Source: Chlamydomonas sphaeroides
Taxonomy: Eukaryota > Chlorophyta > Chlorophyceae > Chlamydomonadales > Chlamydomonadaceae
Assembly: GCA_001662425.1 (NCBI GenBank)
Contig: BDDC01000344.1
Coordinates: forward strand, 1,263 to 65,262
Direction of reading: 5' to 3'
DNA length: 64,000 nt
The position numbers and the translations under genes were made by a program. A model generated the notes under the pieces. That model was not told where the DNA came from. It did not search any database and saw nothing but the letters and a program-made list of their open reading frames with translations. Each line of letters opens with the position of its first letter. Within the stretch, counting starts at the first letter, position 1. Shown piece by piece: positions 1 through 12,014 of this stretch.

Positions 1-2
1 CG

Positions 3-212
3 CTGTGTGCGAACAGCGTAGAAGATGAGCTACATGTTTTCGGTGAATGTCCCGCATATAGCCAGCTGCGGGCTGAGCACGATCATACTCTCCAACTTGC
101 GCGCCGTGGCATGCGCCGCGTGATGCTAGAGGCTGAACCGAGCTACGTGGCCCGGTATCTGAGGGATGTGTGGAATAGGCGGACTGAAGCGCTGAGGAGC
201 CGAGGGCCCTAG
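3..212 (+). mobile_element. 3' end of a LINE (non-LTR retrotransposon) ORF2, truncated by window edge
   Basis: An open frame enters from the left edge and stops with TAG at 210-212. Its residues include CANSVEDELHVFGECPAYSQ followed by LR, which fits the Cys/His zinc-binding tail (zf-RVT type: C..., ED-x-x-H, x-x-CP-x-Y, x-x-R) found after the reverse transcriptase domain of many LINE ORF2 proteins. After it comes an Arg-rich helical tail ending in RSRGP. Only this tail is in the window, so the clade (L1-like, RTE-like or Dualen/RandI) cannot be told. A short tandem tail of three AGTAAC units at about 281-299 may mark the 3' end of the element. It could also be an old fragment rather than an intact copy. 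Confidence 0.6.
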
Positions 213-1321
213 CGCGCCGATACGACCTGATCTGCCGATGGCCCCCCTGGCTGTGAAACGGCGACCTCCGCTTTGCGGTGTAACAGTAACAGTAACAGCT
301 GTGCGCCGCTGTGCGTGGGCCTTGGGCACCAGCAGGGTGTCAGAGAGACGTAGCGCACGCCAGGACGAGTTACAGCGACGTCACGGCCAGGCGCCGCTGC
401 CAGCAACGAGGGGGCCAACGTCGGCGGCGCATAGGCACGTACATGTTGTGTCACAAGTACGTACCCCGTGCCCTGTGTTAGCGCTTCGCTGCAGCATCGC
501 CCATAAGGAGAGACTTATGGCGAGAGCGCGTCAGCATGCGCCAAGCATTCTAATATACGTTGGCAATACGGCAACCCAGGCAGCCGGACTGCACACTGCG
601 ATCATGTCAACGGCACGGCTATGCCTCCCTGGCTACGGGGGACCTGGGCACCTGGCCAAACGGAGCCCTACAATAACAACAAATGAAGCCCATTCAGTTG
701 CAACGCAACAGCAACATCAATAATACCAGAATAGGTCGTACGAGGCAGTGCGGATGGCGGGGCCAATCGCCAGTCTGATACGGTGTGTAATACTCCAGAT
801 GTCGTTGCGCAAGACCCCGCATGCCAATCGCTTATCAACTTGGCACGCGCCGACACTGACGCCCTGCGCCTGGTAGCGTGGTGCTTCAACGCGCAGGCAG
901 ATCCATCGCGCCTCGCAGCGCCGCCAGCGCCAGGAAAGGCCCCTACCCTACAGCTAGCTTAGCAGGGGAGATCCTACAGCGAGCACTCCTTTCAGGTGCC
1001 GGAAACGAATCACACACACAGACCTTCTCCACGCAGGCGCCGCATAGCAGCGTGCGCCGGCGGCTACGCTGGCCGCTCGAGGGCCATCCAACACATGCGC
1101 CAGGCAGTGCGAGCGCCAACACACGCGCACACCGGCACGCAGCGGGGCTCGGCAAGGCACCGGCCAGAGCGGGCCTTGGCGGTGACCGCGCATCGCCCCG
1201 CTCATGTATCGTCGCTGCCTTGCAGCTTATTGCCAGCGGCGGTCGGCCGGCGGCACGGGGTCGACATCGTACGTCTGCAAGGGGACGGGCAGGGACACGT
1301 CAGTGTGCACTTAGGGGTACT
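213..1321. other. Non-coding stretch: LINE 3' flank and 3' side of the pherophorin-like gene
   Basis: No supported gene. The first ~90 bases look like LINE 3' untranslated sequence with the AGTAAC short repeat near 281-299. On the minus strand the stretch is downstream of the pherophorin-like stop codon (1322). A minus-strand TGTAA (TTACA at 370-374) could be its polyadenylation signal, giving a ~950-base 3' UTR. An imperfect palindrome lies at about 438-465. Open frames here have no recognisable content. Confidence 0.4.
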
Positions 1322-4300
1322 TTACTCGGGGCACCTTACCGGGCAGCACTTCTTGGCGTCATCGAAGAGCCACACAAACATCTCGCCAGGGACCTGGACA
1401 ATGTCGGCCAGCGTGGTGGGCTGGCGCAGCCGGAAGCACACGCGCGGGTGGCCCGCCTCCACGCGCGCCAGCGTCCAGCTCAGGTCCACGATCTTGGCCA
1501 CGGTGCGGTAGATCCTGGTCTCGTTAACCACGATGAACGAGGTCTCCCAGTTCACTGCGTGGGCGGGGGCAGAGCGTGGAGCGGCGTCAGGGCCCCGTGC
1601 TCCTGTGGGCCCCAGCCAAGGGCCCAGCCACGGGCCCGGTCCCCAGCTCAGCCACATGCCCCGCCTTCGGCGCCAGCCACATGCCCAACTCCCTGCCCTG
1701 TCCCAGGCCCGGCTCCAACTGTCAGCCACCGACGCACTCACGCGCACGCGCGAAGACCTCATCGGTGTTGCTCCACTTGACGTAAACACCCTCAATCTGC
1801 TGGCGATCCTCACGATCCAGCGAAAACTCGATCTTGTCCAAGATCTTAGAATCAGAGCAGTTGGACTGCGCACATCAAGGGAGGGTAGGATGGAGGGCCG
1901 AGGAAGGCAGAGCAGGATGGGGTGGACTCGTCAGGGTGAGGCGCAAGGCAACAAGGGGCCCAGGGGCCTGGGTGGGCTCAGCGCGCACTTGGACGATTGA
2001 AGCCCCGAGGCCTAGGGCGGTGAGGCTTGTGCAAGGGAGGGCGGAGCTGGGAACTATGCGTTCCAATGCGCGGCGCCCAACTGCATCCCGAAGGCCTTCC
2101 GGCCACGCCTAAGGAGGCCTGTGGCTGGGGTCCTTGCTGAGGGCGTCGGCCTGCCGCTGCAGCTCCGATTTGCGCGGGTACCACACCACCGCCAGCTCTA
2201 CGTCCCGGTCTTCGCACCAGCGCCGCAGGCGGTCCACGGCCCGCAGGCCTCGCCCCACGCCAGCTGCCGCGCGTCCTGCCCAACCCGCGCACCTTGGCAA
2301 CCACCACGGGCGTGACGGTCTCGATGGCGATGCAGTAGTCCGCAAAGCGGCTGTTGCTGCCCTCGAGCGTGAAGGTGTCAGCAGTGGCGAAGGGGGTGGC
2401 ACGCTCCTTGTTGACGCAGCTGGGCGCAGGGGGCAGGGGCAGGGGCAGGGGCAGGGGCAACACACGATGAGGGGCGAGGACAGGAGGTCAGCGAGCATGT
2501 GGGGCTCGCGCAGAGTGTCACGCGCGGGCGCCATTGGGCCAAGCTGGTAAGGACTAGCAGCGGCGGGGCTACCGGTACTTACGAGTGGGCCGTGGGCCTG
2601 TTGGGCGGCGGCGCATAAGTGCCGCACGTGGTCTTGAAGCTCCGGTAGCCGCAGTCCGTATTTCCCAACGAGGGGGATGGCGCATCGAATTCGAGGAGGA
2701 GGTCTGCGCCCAGCGGGATGCCAGGCTTGGTGGAGCACACACCGGCGTAGGTTGCGTTGACGATGCTGGGAGCGTCGCTCTGGCGGGAGATGTCAAAGCC
2801 CAGGACCTCAAGCGTGACCTTGTTCTTCAGGTCCCTCAGGAGCTGTGTGGTCACGATTGACATGTTGTAGTACCTGGGGGATTTTGGACGCGGTGGGTGG
2901 GTCAGCTGCTACGAGTCAGGCCGATCACTGTCTAGCTGGCAGGACGGGGCGTGATAAGGCTGGCAGGGCAGGGCATGATAAGGCTCGCCAAGTAACAAGG
3001 CCACTTGGAGCCACCGAGGCCCTCGGTCACGAACGCGTACAGGCTTACCGGTCGTGTTGATACTGCAGCAGGGCGGTCGCACCGCTGCATTGGAAGCTGA
3101 AGTAATCCTGGCTGATCACGTCATTGACGTTGGGATTCGTTTCCAGGATCTGCTTGTTTTGCTCCAGGACCTGTACACACGCCAACAATAATGGATGTGA
3201 CAAAGGGCAATAAGAGCAAGGCATGCGCAGCATTGAGGACAAAACAAACCCCACCTCCTTTGCCTTCGTGAACAGGGCAGCGCATATTGGCGTGCCCCCT
3301 GGTTGGCTCCCCTTTGTGTAGTCCCAGGAGCCAAACACGTTGTCACGCGTGCCCAGCAGGGTCCAGGTGACGTTGATGCGGTGGTTGCTAGGGAAGTTTA
3401 AGCACTCATCAAGAGTGTTGCCTTGGCATGTAAACTCGTAGACCGTCCCGCAGCAGAGCTCGTCCTGGCTGGTGCCGTACATCACCGTGTATGTGCTCAT
3501 GTCAGCGCCGCTGCACCCGCCAGCCTCCGTCACAACAAAACCAGCGTCCGTCTTGTTAATGGTGTCAAGGACACCTTCATCCCCCCAAGCCGGATCGTTA
3601 TCAGGAGCAGGAGTTGGCATGGAGCCAAACAGCGACGGCAGCAGGTACAGGGCGTTGCTCTCGCGGCCGTTATCTCGGAAGCCGCGACGGAAGAACCTCG
3701 ACACAAAGCCCAGCGGGCGGTCGGGGCCGTCCTCCGCATTCCTCTTGTAGAACGTCGACGACATGTTGATCTTGGTGCAGAAGGTGAACGTGGCGTGGCC
3801 CGAGTTGTCACTGCTGCACGTAAATTCGTACTGCCCTTGGGGAGCGAACTCTGCGTGCGCCGGGAAGGCGCCTCGGACAAAGATGTTGCCGTCAGTCCTG
3901 TTGTTACTGGTACGCGCGAGCCAGTCCGCCCTGTTCTTAACCCAACGGGCGGCAGCGCTGCAGTTGCTGGTGGGCGGCCGCTGGCCAGCCCCGGCCGATG
4001 ACCGCCAGTCTCCCAGCAGGTTAGCAAGTTGAGCCGGTTTGTAATCGTCCGTGTCTGGTGTGTCAGTATCGTAGACTTGCGCAACCATGTTCCACGAGAG
4101 GCAAAACTTAGGCGGGGTGCCCAGGTGCTGGCAGGTCGCCACGCAGGTCTCCGTCTTGGGCGAGGCGCATGTGGGGTCGACGTCGTTGGGGATGGTCCAG
4201 TTGAGGACGGTGCCCTCGGGCCGGCCGGGCGGGCACAGGTAGGTTGGCGCTGTGGGCGTACGGGGGCCAGGCAGGACAGCGCAGCGCTGTCAGGCGAGCA

Positions 4301-7300
4301 ACGGTGTCGAGGGGAGGCCCCGCCAGGCAGGACGCAGAGGCATCCCAAGTAAGACAGTTCCGCGGCGGCATGTACGGCCCACCAAGCCCATCCCAGCATG
4401 TGTGCTCCGCCGCCACCCTTGTTGCTCACCGCCGAGGGTCCTCTTCTCGCACACGTCATTGCCTCCGATCGTCTTCAGCTCATAGGTGGTGTTGGTCTTG
4501 TTCTTCATGGCGAACACCTGCTCCAGGAAGAGCGGCGGCATCTCGCGGTTCTCGCCACCCAGCCGCCGGAACAGCCAGCGCAGGGAGGTGTTGGGGCGGC
4601 CATCATTGTCGATGGTGGCGTTGAGCGTCAGCGCGGCCGTGTGGTTGACGAGGGCGCTGCGGAGGAGGCATGGGGTGCAGGTCGGGACCAAGGGACGGCG
4701 GCTCAGGTGTGCAGCGCAACGCTAGGTATGTAATTGGGTTTCAAGCAGCAGAGCGTGCGTACACATCGAGGCCGAGCACGCGAGTCCCCATGCTATGCAG
4801 AAAGCCGCGAGCTCCCCCTGCCCTGCCCCCTCACCAGGCTTCGAACACGGTACCGCTGCACAGGAACTGCAGCTTGCCGAGCTGGTTCCAACCCGCGCTG
4901 GCAAAGCTGTCGGGGCAGGCGCAGCAGCAGCAATGGGTACGGCAGGGACGTGAGAGATACAGCGCCACGTGAACTCCAAACCACCCACGAGCCATCCAAA
5001 GCCACGCGTCCCCGGCCCCCCGACTCGCCTGCCAGCCACGAAGATGTCGGGGTCCTGGCGCTCAATGCTGTCCAGCAGCTGCTTCGTTATGGTGGCGGCA
5101 TTGATGCACTCGTCGGACGGCACACCGCCGACGCTGACGAGCGCGGGCTTGCCGTTGCTGTCCCACGCCGGCCGACCAAATACGGGGTCGAGCATGGCGG
5201 CGAGTGAGGCGTTGGGGTGCGACATGTCCCACTTGATGCACGCCCGCGCGTGGGGCTCGCCCAGGGCCTTGCAAATCTTCTCGGTGCGGTTGCAGGTGCG
5301 GTGCCAGTCCTCCTTGCACCGGGTCGCACCAGCGTCCAGCTCATCGGGGTACTCAAACGAGATGCGCCCGTTGTCGCCCCACTCCCGCGGGCAAACCGTC
5401 AGGATGCCATCCTTGCTGCCAACTGCGCGCCACGGGCAAGCAACGCAAGGGCAGCAAGGCAAGGGCGTGTGAGGGCGCGCGGCAAGAGAGTGGCGTGGCG
5501 CCCAAGAGACGCTGCCACGTCAGTTGCATCTAATCGCCGACCCCGCCCATTCCACACACTCCCGGCATCACAGCCAACAGCTTCGCCTGCAGCTCCCAAG
5601 CCACTGCAGTAGTTACGGCATACCGGTGCTCCCCGCCCACGCCACCCGCTCACGGATCGGCATCTTGTCGGTCATGCATTTGACGTCGCAGCGCGCGCCA
5701 AACAGGTACTGCATAATGGCGTCACGCCGGCCCAGGGCCTGCAGCTCCACACCGATCCAGCCAATGGTCATGTTGACGCCAACCACCCTGTCAGGAGTGC
5801 CACTCTGTGGGGTCGAGCGCCGGGTGAGGAAGGGGACCGGCGGGCGGAAGGCGCGGCCGCGTGCGTGAGCAAGGCGGGGCATTCCCGAGGCATGGCGCGG
5901 CCTTATGACCCACAAGCACTCTCTGGCCGGCTGGCGCTTTAGGCAAGCCTATGCCGTCTGTTGGCGGAGCTACACTTCACAAGTGCGCATGTTGCTGCTA
6001 CGCGCGCAAGACCACAAGCCAGGTCAAGCCCATCCCATGCCCTGCGCAGCAACGCACCTGCAGGATGGGCCGCGAGCTGTGCAGCAGGGGGCGGCGGGCG
6101 TTGAGGGCGCAATGGGACTGCGTGAGTGGTGGCGCGGGTGAGCCGCCGGCACCGGGCCTCCCCACCGCACACGGCCGCGTGTCCCTCAGCCAAACGCACG
6201 CACCAGGCACGGAACTCGGCACCGTTGCAGTAAAAGTGCCACTTGGCCTCGGGGTTCCACGACTGTACGGTCGCCACCGTGCCGGGCTCGGACCACGCCT
6301 TGAACAGGTCGAAGCCCTTGGACTGACGTGAGTGGGCGGGGGTGGGCGGTGGCGACTAGCCGTCAATACACAAAGCCCGGCAGCTTCGCGGGATTTGCAC
6401 ACCTTGGCGCAGGGCACATACGCCGCCAGCAAGGGACTGCAAACGCTGATCCTTACGCACGCTCGCCCCAGAAGCGCACCTTGCCCAGGCGATCGATGCG
6501 CTCAAACTCGCGCAGGTAAAAGTTGGCGGCCCTGAGGCAGGTCTCGCTTGGGCGAGTGTCACGGAAATTGGTGTTGCGTGGCGCGTCGGTGATGTTGGGG
6601 TTGGGTCCGGCTGTGGCGTACCGCCATTCGGCGCTGTCCCAGATGCCCTCCTGGATGTAGTTGTCCCGGCTGATGTTGCTGCCAGCCAGCCGCCAGGTGA
6701 CGCAGGTCGGCAGGAAGTCACTGGTGCCGTTGCCGGCGAAGGGATCGATGCAGTTGTTGCCACGGGGCGGCGCACCGGGTGGCGGGGACGGCTTGGGCGG
6801 TGGGGGCGGAGGAGCCGGTGGCGACGGCGGCGGAGAGGGGGAGGGTGGCGGGCGCGAGGGCTTGGGAGGCTTGGGCGAAGGGGGTGACGGGCTTGGTGGC
6901 TTTGGCGGAGGTCGGGGAGACTGGTAGATGGGCTTTGGCGGCTCTGGCGAGGGCGGTCTTGGCGAGGGGGGGTTTGGCGAGGGCGGGCTTGGCGAAGGCG
7001 GGTGTGGCGAAGGCGGAACAGGCGGCGGTTTTGTTGGTGTCAAGCCATCACACGTCCATTCACGAATGGGGCAGCACGTCTGGGGAAAAGCGGCGGGGAG
7101 GAAGCGAGGGATAGAAATCGCAAGGAGGGCCGCGGGGAAAGACGCACTCGGGGCTGTCAGCATCGCCGGGGCTGACCCCTTGCGTGCCGGCGGCTCACTG
7201 CCGATAATCCTTGGGCAACCCCGTCCCTCTTTCCCGCCCCCGTCCCCGGCTCACGTGGTCAGAAAACGCAGGCTGCCATAGCGTGGCCTGGGAGCTGCAG

Positions 7301-9345
7301 TTGGGTCGGAATGTGTGGAGGCTGGCGTACGTCTTGCAGGTGCTGGCCCGGTCGATCTTGATGCACAGCTTGCCCAGGTGAAGTTGTGGACCAGTCAGGG
7401 GGCCACCAGGGCGACTTTCGTTGAACAGTCGGCGGATCTGGCAGGGATCGCGGTTGGGGGCGAGAGGGCGCGGTGTGCGGCTTGGTGGACCCCTGCTGGA
7501 GCCAGCCAAGCGTTCGCGCGGTATGGGCATTGCGCAGGGGACAGGGGTGCGCGAGGAGCCGTGCGTGCGTGCATAACGGGTAGGTGTTTGCACATAGCGG
7601 AAAGGCGGAGCACAGCGTTGCTGCCGGTGAGGCTCGCGAAACCCAGCACCAACCTGAGGGACGACCAGCGTAGCGACCTGCGAGCCGGGGGGTGCGAGGC
7701 GTTGGTCAGACGTGCAGTGCGGCCGCACGCAGCCCTGTTGCAGCCTTGCCGCGTCACCCCGTACGTGACGAGCCTGCAAGCCGCCGCAGCACCCCATGGG
7801 CTCACCGGCGGGTTATTCTGGTCGGCGTTTGGGGGAACGCCGATGAAGGCATTGGGCAGAGGGGCGATGGCGGTTGGCGGGCCGGAGGGGCTGGCCCTGT
7901 ACTCCAGCCACGCAGTGCCCGAGAAGGTGCGGTCATTGCACGCCGCATCTGCGGACGGCAAGTGAAGTTGGGAGTTGGAGGAAGCTGCAAGATTGGGGTG
8001 TGGCCCGGGCCCAGCCCGCGTGCGTGCCCAGCCCGCGTGGCCAACAGTACTCGACTCACTGACGTCCATCTCGAACTTGTCGATTGAGTCTGGTGCGTTG
8101 CAAGGAGGAGGGTCAAGGGGGGTACCGTGAATCAGGGGCGGGCGGCGGGCTCACGCAGGCGCCAGCGGCAAGCTCAGGCGCCTGCGGGCGGCAGATACTG
8201 TACTGCATGCCTAGCGAGCTCGGCTGTACATCTGCTATACGTCACGTGCAGCATAGTTCTGTATACATGCGCACCATTGCAGCACCTGCGGATCATCAGC
8301 AGGGGAATGCGCGCTGGCAAGGTAAGGCGACGAGGGTAGCTGCGGCCGACAAAGCATGCATTGCCCGTGCCGTGCTACTTACTTCCGCACTGTCTCGTTT
8401 GGCCCAACACCCGCATTGGTCAGCTGGGTTTGGCAATCGGCTGTGGGAAAAGTGAGTTAGGTACAGCCGCGCGGCGGTGCACGCATAGCTTAGCATGTGT
8501 ATGGAATTGCCGCCCGCCTGCAGAGGCCAGCGGCCTCAGGAGGTGGCGCTGCCTGTGCGCTGCCCGGGCTTACGGTTCCAACGTATCGTCATGCAGAATG
8601 TGCTTCCAACCGCCTCAGGCTGCTCGTCCAGCAGCTGGAATGAGTTCCCGTAATTCTTCCGGTATCTGCGCACGCAGCGGGTGTGAGGGGCGTTAGGACG
8701 ACCCGTGGTGCCGGTAATGTGCAGCTCGGGGAGGCTCGTAGCGGGCGGCTCTTCAGACGAAGGGGCTTACTTGCACTACGACACGGCGCGTACGCGCCGA
8801 GTGCGGGACGGGCGGGCGGGCGGGCGGGCGGACATGGTGTCAAGGTAGTGTCGCGTTTAACAGCGGACCCCTCGCCGGTATGGGAACAGCAGAGTCTCCT
8901 TACCTGTGAGTACGGGAAGACCTTCCAGCCACCGCCGCTGAGCGAACTACCGGACGGCGAGGGACGAAAGCCTGCTGCAATGTCGTCGGTGGAGTAGTCA
9001 CCCCACACAGTTTGGGCCTGCGCCGCCCTGCATGGTATGAGGTGGGAACAGCATCAATTCCATGCTTGAATACAGTAGGTTACACGAGGCAGGACAGCAA
9101 GTCGCAGCCATGGCGAGGCCACGACACAGCGCGCATCGCGCAATTGACACGAATTGCTAGAACAACTGCATAGTTGACATCAGGTTGCTTGGGGCGCGGT
9201 ATCCGCTCCAGCTTTGCCAGCTCATGCACAATTCAGCGAGCTGTCGACAGCACTGCCAGAACATGCAACCGTCCGCTACGTACGTGGCCATCATTAGAGC
9301 TGCGGCCGCCAGCACGAGCGCCGTTCGGCGTTGGGGCGCGCCCAT
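1322..9345 (-). CDS. Secreted pherophorin-like hydroxyproline-rich glycoprotein, multi-exon
   Basis: Roughly 18 exons; approximate positions are 9345-9168, 9021-8906, 8668-8573, 8110-8062, 7951-7640, 7376-7255, 7062-6471, 6328-6199, 5800-5654, 5422-5042, 4924-4839, 4657-4437, 4256-3257, 3172-3050, 2870-2584, 2421-2293, 1878-1741 and 1554-1322. The first candidate exon begins with ATG at 9343-9345 and a hydrophobic signal-peptide-like stretch (ALVLAAAALMMATYVADGC), but its donor is weak. A Cys-rich globular part ends in TCCPIREWTCDG and runs straight into a Ser-Pro/Lys-Pro rod of ~100 residues (nt ~7030-6770, SPP and PPSP units). A long second globular part with several related Cys-containing modules follows (YEFTCSS, YEFTCQG, FLCSGTVFEAW, FYCNGAEFRAW) and ends in FDDAKKCCPVRCPE-stop. 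Globule, Pro rod, then globule closing with CCP is the pherophorin layout of volvocine extracellular matrix proteins. The C-terminal half is much longer than usual, so an atypical member or a related modular wall protein is possible. Many N-x-S/T sites are present. Confidence 0.6.
2109..2262 (-). mobile_element. Possible retroelement RNase H fragment inside an intron
   Basis: Inside the intron at about 2292-1879 of the pherophorin-like gene, the minus strand reads a helix then a strand: VDRLRRWCEDRDVELAVVWY, followed by PRKSELQRQADALSKDPS and a stop. The pattern (hydrophobic strand, W-x-PR, N/Q-x-x-ADALSK-D) resembles the C-terminal end of the RNase H domain of DIRS-type and related retrotransposons. 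Only ~50 residues are left, with no reverse transcriptase nearby, so this is at best a decayed fragment. It may be chance coding potential in GC-rich DNA. Confidence 0.3.
2427..2459 (+). repeat. GGGGCA hexamer microsatellite
   Basis: Five to six tandem GGGGCA units in the intron just upstream (in minus-strand sense) of the exon at about 2421-2293 of the pherophorin-like gene. Confidence 0.85.
8805..8832 (+). repeat. GGGC tetranucleotide repeat
   Basis: About seven tandem GGGC units in an intron of the pherophorin-like gene. Runs of three Gs at this spacing could form a G-quadruplex on the plus strand. Confidence 0.8.
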
Positions 9346-10259
9346 CGCTGGTGCCCACACGCCGACCGACCGTTTCACGCTTATACTGAGACGTTCACTA
9401 AAAATGCAGCCTTCAACGTGTGTGGCAGCTGTTAGGCGTCGTGATACATGGTAAGGTGAATGACGCGGGCGTGATGGTAAATGCCTTTGGATCGGTGGGC
9501 GGCGTCGCGCGCAACATGCCCAAATTGTTCACAGCTGCTTGCAAGTACTATTATATTTACCTTCAGCGCACACGATGCTGCTTTGGCTCTTAGCGAAGTG
9601 AGTCGCCCGCCGTGGAAGGCTGACAGCTGTCTTACGCACGGGACATGTGTTCGCGGCCTCTCGCATAGCCTTTTACTGTGCAGTCTGTGATGCAAGACGT
9701 CAGCAGTCTTCGCCCGCAGTCCTGAGTGGGCTGCTAGTAATAATATGCTGTCCAGGGGAGATGCTGCTGCTGTCTGTCATGCTGCCGCGTACATATTCAA
9801 GCAATCACTTGTATATGATGTATTCGTGGTATGAATGCGATGAAGAGTACTACTGCGCGATGTCCGGGGTGTGCGGGCAAGAGGGGCAGCAGGCGGAGGG
9901 GAGTGAAGTGCAATCGTTGCGTGTCCCCACTTACAGCAGCCGGGCAGCCGGATAGTCGCCGGTTGCCGATCTCAACCGGGCACGACGGATTACGTGCATG
10001 CCTACTGCTGTCCTTGTGCACACGCCACGCGCTCCTCGCCAGGGGAGAGCTCCTCCCCTGCTCCTCGCCCGTCAAGTCGCCGGCATCGCCAGGTCACTGT
10101 AAGTTCACCGCGTGTGGTTATACTCGGCCTACGCCTGCTGCCCCCGCTTCCGCCCTATGCCGCTCCCAGGCTCCCGCACATCTCGGCCCGGGCCCGTCCG
10201 GGCCTGATCAATCGCCACCTCACCGCCATCTTACCCCTCACGTCGGCAAACCCCAAAAC
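9346..10259. other. Intergenic stretch upstream of the pherophorin-like gene
   Basis: No gene supported. This holds the presumed promoter of the minus-strand pherophorin-like gene. It is less GC-rich than its surroundings around 9540-9560 and 9735-9830 (for example AGTACTATTATATTTACC near 9546). The open frames found here show no recognisable domain. Confidence 0.4.
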
Positions 10260-11720
10260 TGGCTGCCCCGCCTCCTGCCCCGCCTCCGGCCGCCGCTCCT
10301 GGGCCCGCCGGCTCCAGGTCTCCAGCTTGCGGGTCTGCCTCAGGTACAGCTGCACCACCTGGTCTAGGCTGGTGGCGTCCTCCGGCCACATGTCGGGGCG
10401 CAGGCGCAGGAAGCTGCCCGGGCGGGCATGGGAACGGGGCGGCAAGCACATGCGGGACGTGACTACCCTGACCCCGGCCTTTGGTCGCTTGAATCTGCGC
10501 CACATCCCACTGAAGCACGTCCTGGGGCGTGTGCGGGGAACTTGCCAACTGGGGCAGGTGGCGATGGGGTTGGGCACGCAGCGGAGGCATGGGGCCCTGT
10601 CGGGCACAGGTTGTTACACCACGAGTGCCGCGGATGCACCCTGGGTCGGATGCTGTGGAGCATCGGGCAACCCAAACAGACACGTTCGTTGCCGCTCCCC
10701 TGCACCCCGTGGGCCCCCACCCACCTCCAGATTTCACCAGCTACCTGCAGCCCCAAACCTCCATCGGCGCATACCACAAGCTGCGCCGCCCCACCGTGTC
10801 GCAGCACGGCTGGGCCCTGGAGGCCGCAGCAGGCAGCGGAGGCGCGCGGCGCATGGCGGTTTCTCGATGTGGCGCTGGATGGGCTCATCATGTCCGTCCA
10901 CCTGTGCTTGCACTGCTGCGCGTCGAGAAGGTGGCAGCACCGAATACGGCCAACATGATTGGATTAGATACCCAGGGGGCGGCCGCGACGTCGCTCTAGA
11001 TATCACTCACTACCACGTCTCACTATCACTCACTCACTACCACGTCTACGATGCTGTTGGCAGCCCACAACCGCTCGCTGCGCACCTTTCTACCTTCTGG
11101 GCTGTGCCAGGCCCCGATGGCTAAAAGCTGACGCAGCCGGCCAGGCCCTCCAGGAAATCCCACGCCAGCTGCAGGGGGGGCCGCGGGGCGGATGTTCTGC
11201 GAGCTAGCGGACGGTGCAGATGCATAGCGGGAACGCGGAAGCATCGCACGCCTGCTCCAGCCGCGCCCGCCCTCCCCCCAACCCCGCGCCACCTTGACCC
11301 GCTGCGGCGGCTGGGCTCGTACGCCGTGCTGGGGCCGTCGAGGCGCTGCAGCATCAAGCCTGGCGACACAGGGGAGGGGGCCGGGAGTAGCGTGAGAAAG
11401 GCCGCCATCTGCTGCAATGAGCCCCCCCCTCCGGGCGGGCTGCCTGCCTGCCGACCGCGGCTGCCGCCCCAGGTCGCAGGCAGGGGCCCCAAGGGACGCA
11501 GGGGGCCCAGTGCCCCGAGTCCCGACCGAGCCGAATGCCCCGTCCCTCCTCACTCCACAAGCACCCTCGGCACCATCGCTGAACGACTGCAGCAGCAGGT
11601 CGTACACAGCCGCCTCCGCCGTCGCCGACTCGCCAGCCGCAGCGGGCGCCGCCGCGAGCAGACTTCCCTGCTGCCAAGTGTCATCAGCACCGCCGTCGGG
11701 AGTGGGCTCCGCCACCGCGG
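10260..11720 (-). pseudogene. Degenerate tandem copy of the 3' end of LIG6
   Basis: A head-to-tail partial duplication of the downstream LIG6 exons. In minus-strand order it keeps an exon like EAAVYDLLLQSF (about 11640-11560), GLMLQRLDG with YEPSRRS (about 11370-11290), a decayed motif V exon reading FLEGLAG then a stop before AWHSPEGRK (about 11165-11085), a trace of the WFEP exon (about 10810-10760), and an exon matching the last LIG6 exon, reading LRLRPDMWPEDAT and VVQLYLRQTRKLE (about 10410-10270). The exons encoding VAWFSPFLLAVF and DLTISPVHRAAAG are not found. The final stretch is roughly 95 percent identical to 12210-12400, with a 7-base insertion that shifts the frame. In-frame stops and missing exons make it non-functional; it carries no adenylation lysine. 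Confidence 0.8.
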
Positions 11721-11820
11721 CTCCCCACAGCTCAGCCGCAGCCCCCTCCCCGGCCCACCGACCTCGCCGCTGCAGCCGCCATGTCGCCGTAGAAATCGCC
11801 GTCGTCAGCCACCAGCGAGC

Positions 11821-11825
11821 TTACA
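11821..11825 (-). terminator. Candidate TGTAA polyadenylation signal of LIG6
   Basis: TTACA on the plus strand, so TGTAA on the minus strand, 190 bases past the LIG6 stop. TGTAA is the usual green-algal polyadenylation signal. Confidence 0.5.
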
Positions 11826-12014
11826 AGCCCCTTGGGTGCTGTCCAGAACAACACACCCAAAGCTGATGCCCCGCGCCCGAGGCGCCACATATACCCTGCC
11901 TGTCCTAGCTGTCGGACTATACGTGTGTCCTTCGTTCGAGAATTCCGCCAGCACCCTCCTGCCAAACACGAGCGAGAGAGCCGCGGGGGAAGGCCGGTTA
12001 GAAGGCGACACGCG

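Noticed and set aside
438..465. Imperfect palindrome ACGTACATGTTG...ACAAGTACGT
   Set aside because: Too short and isolated to call a terminal inverted repeat or a terminator.
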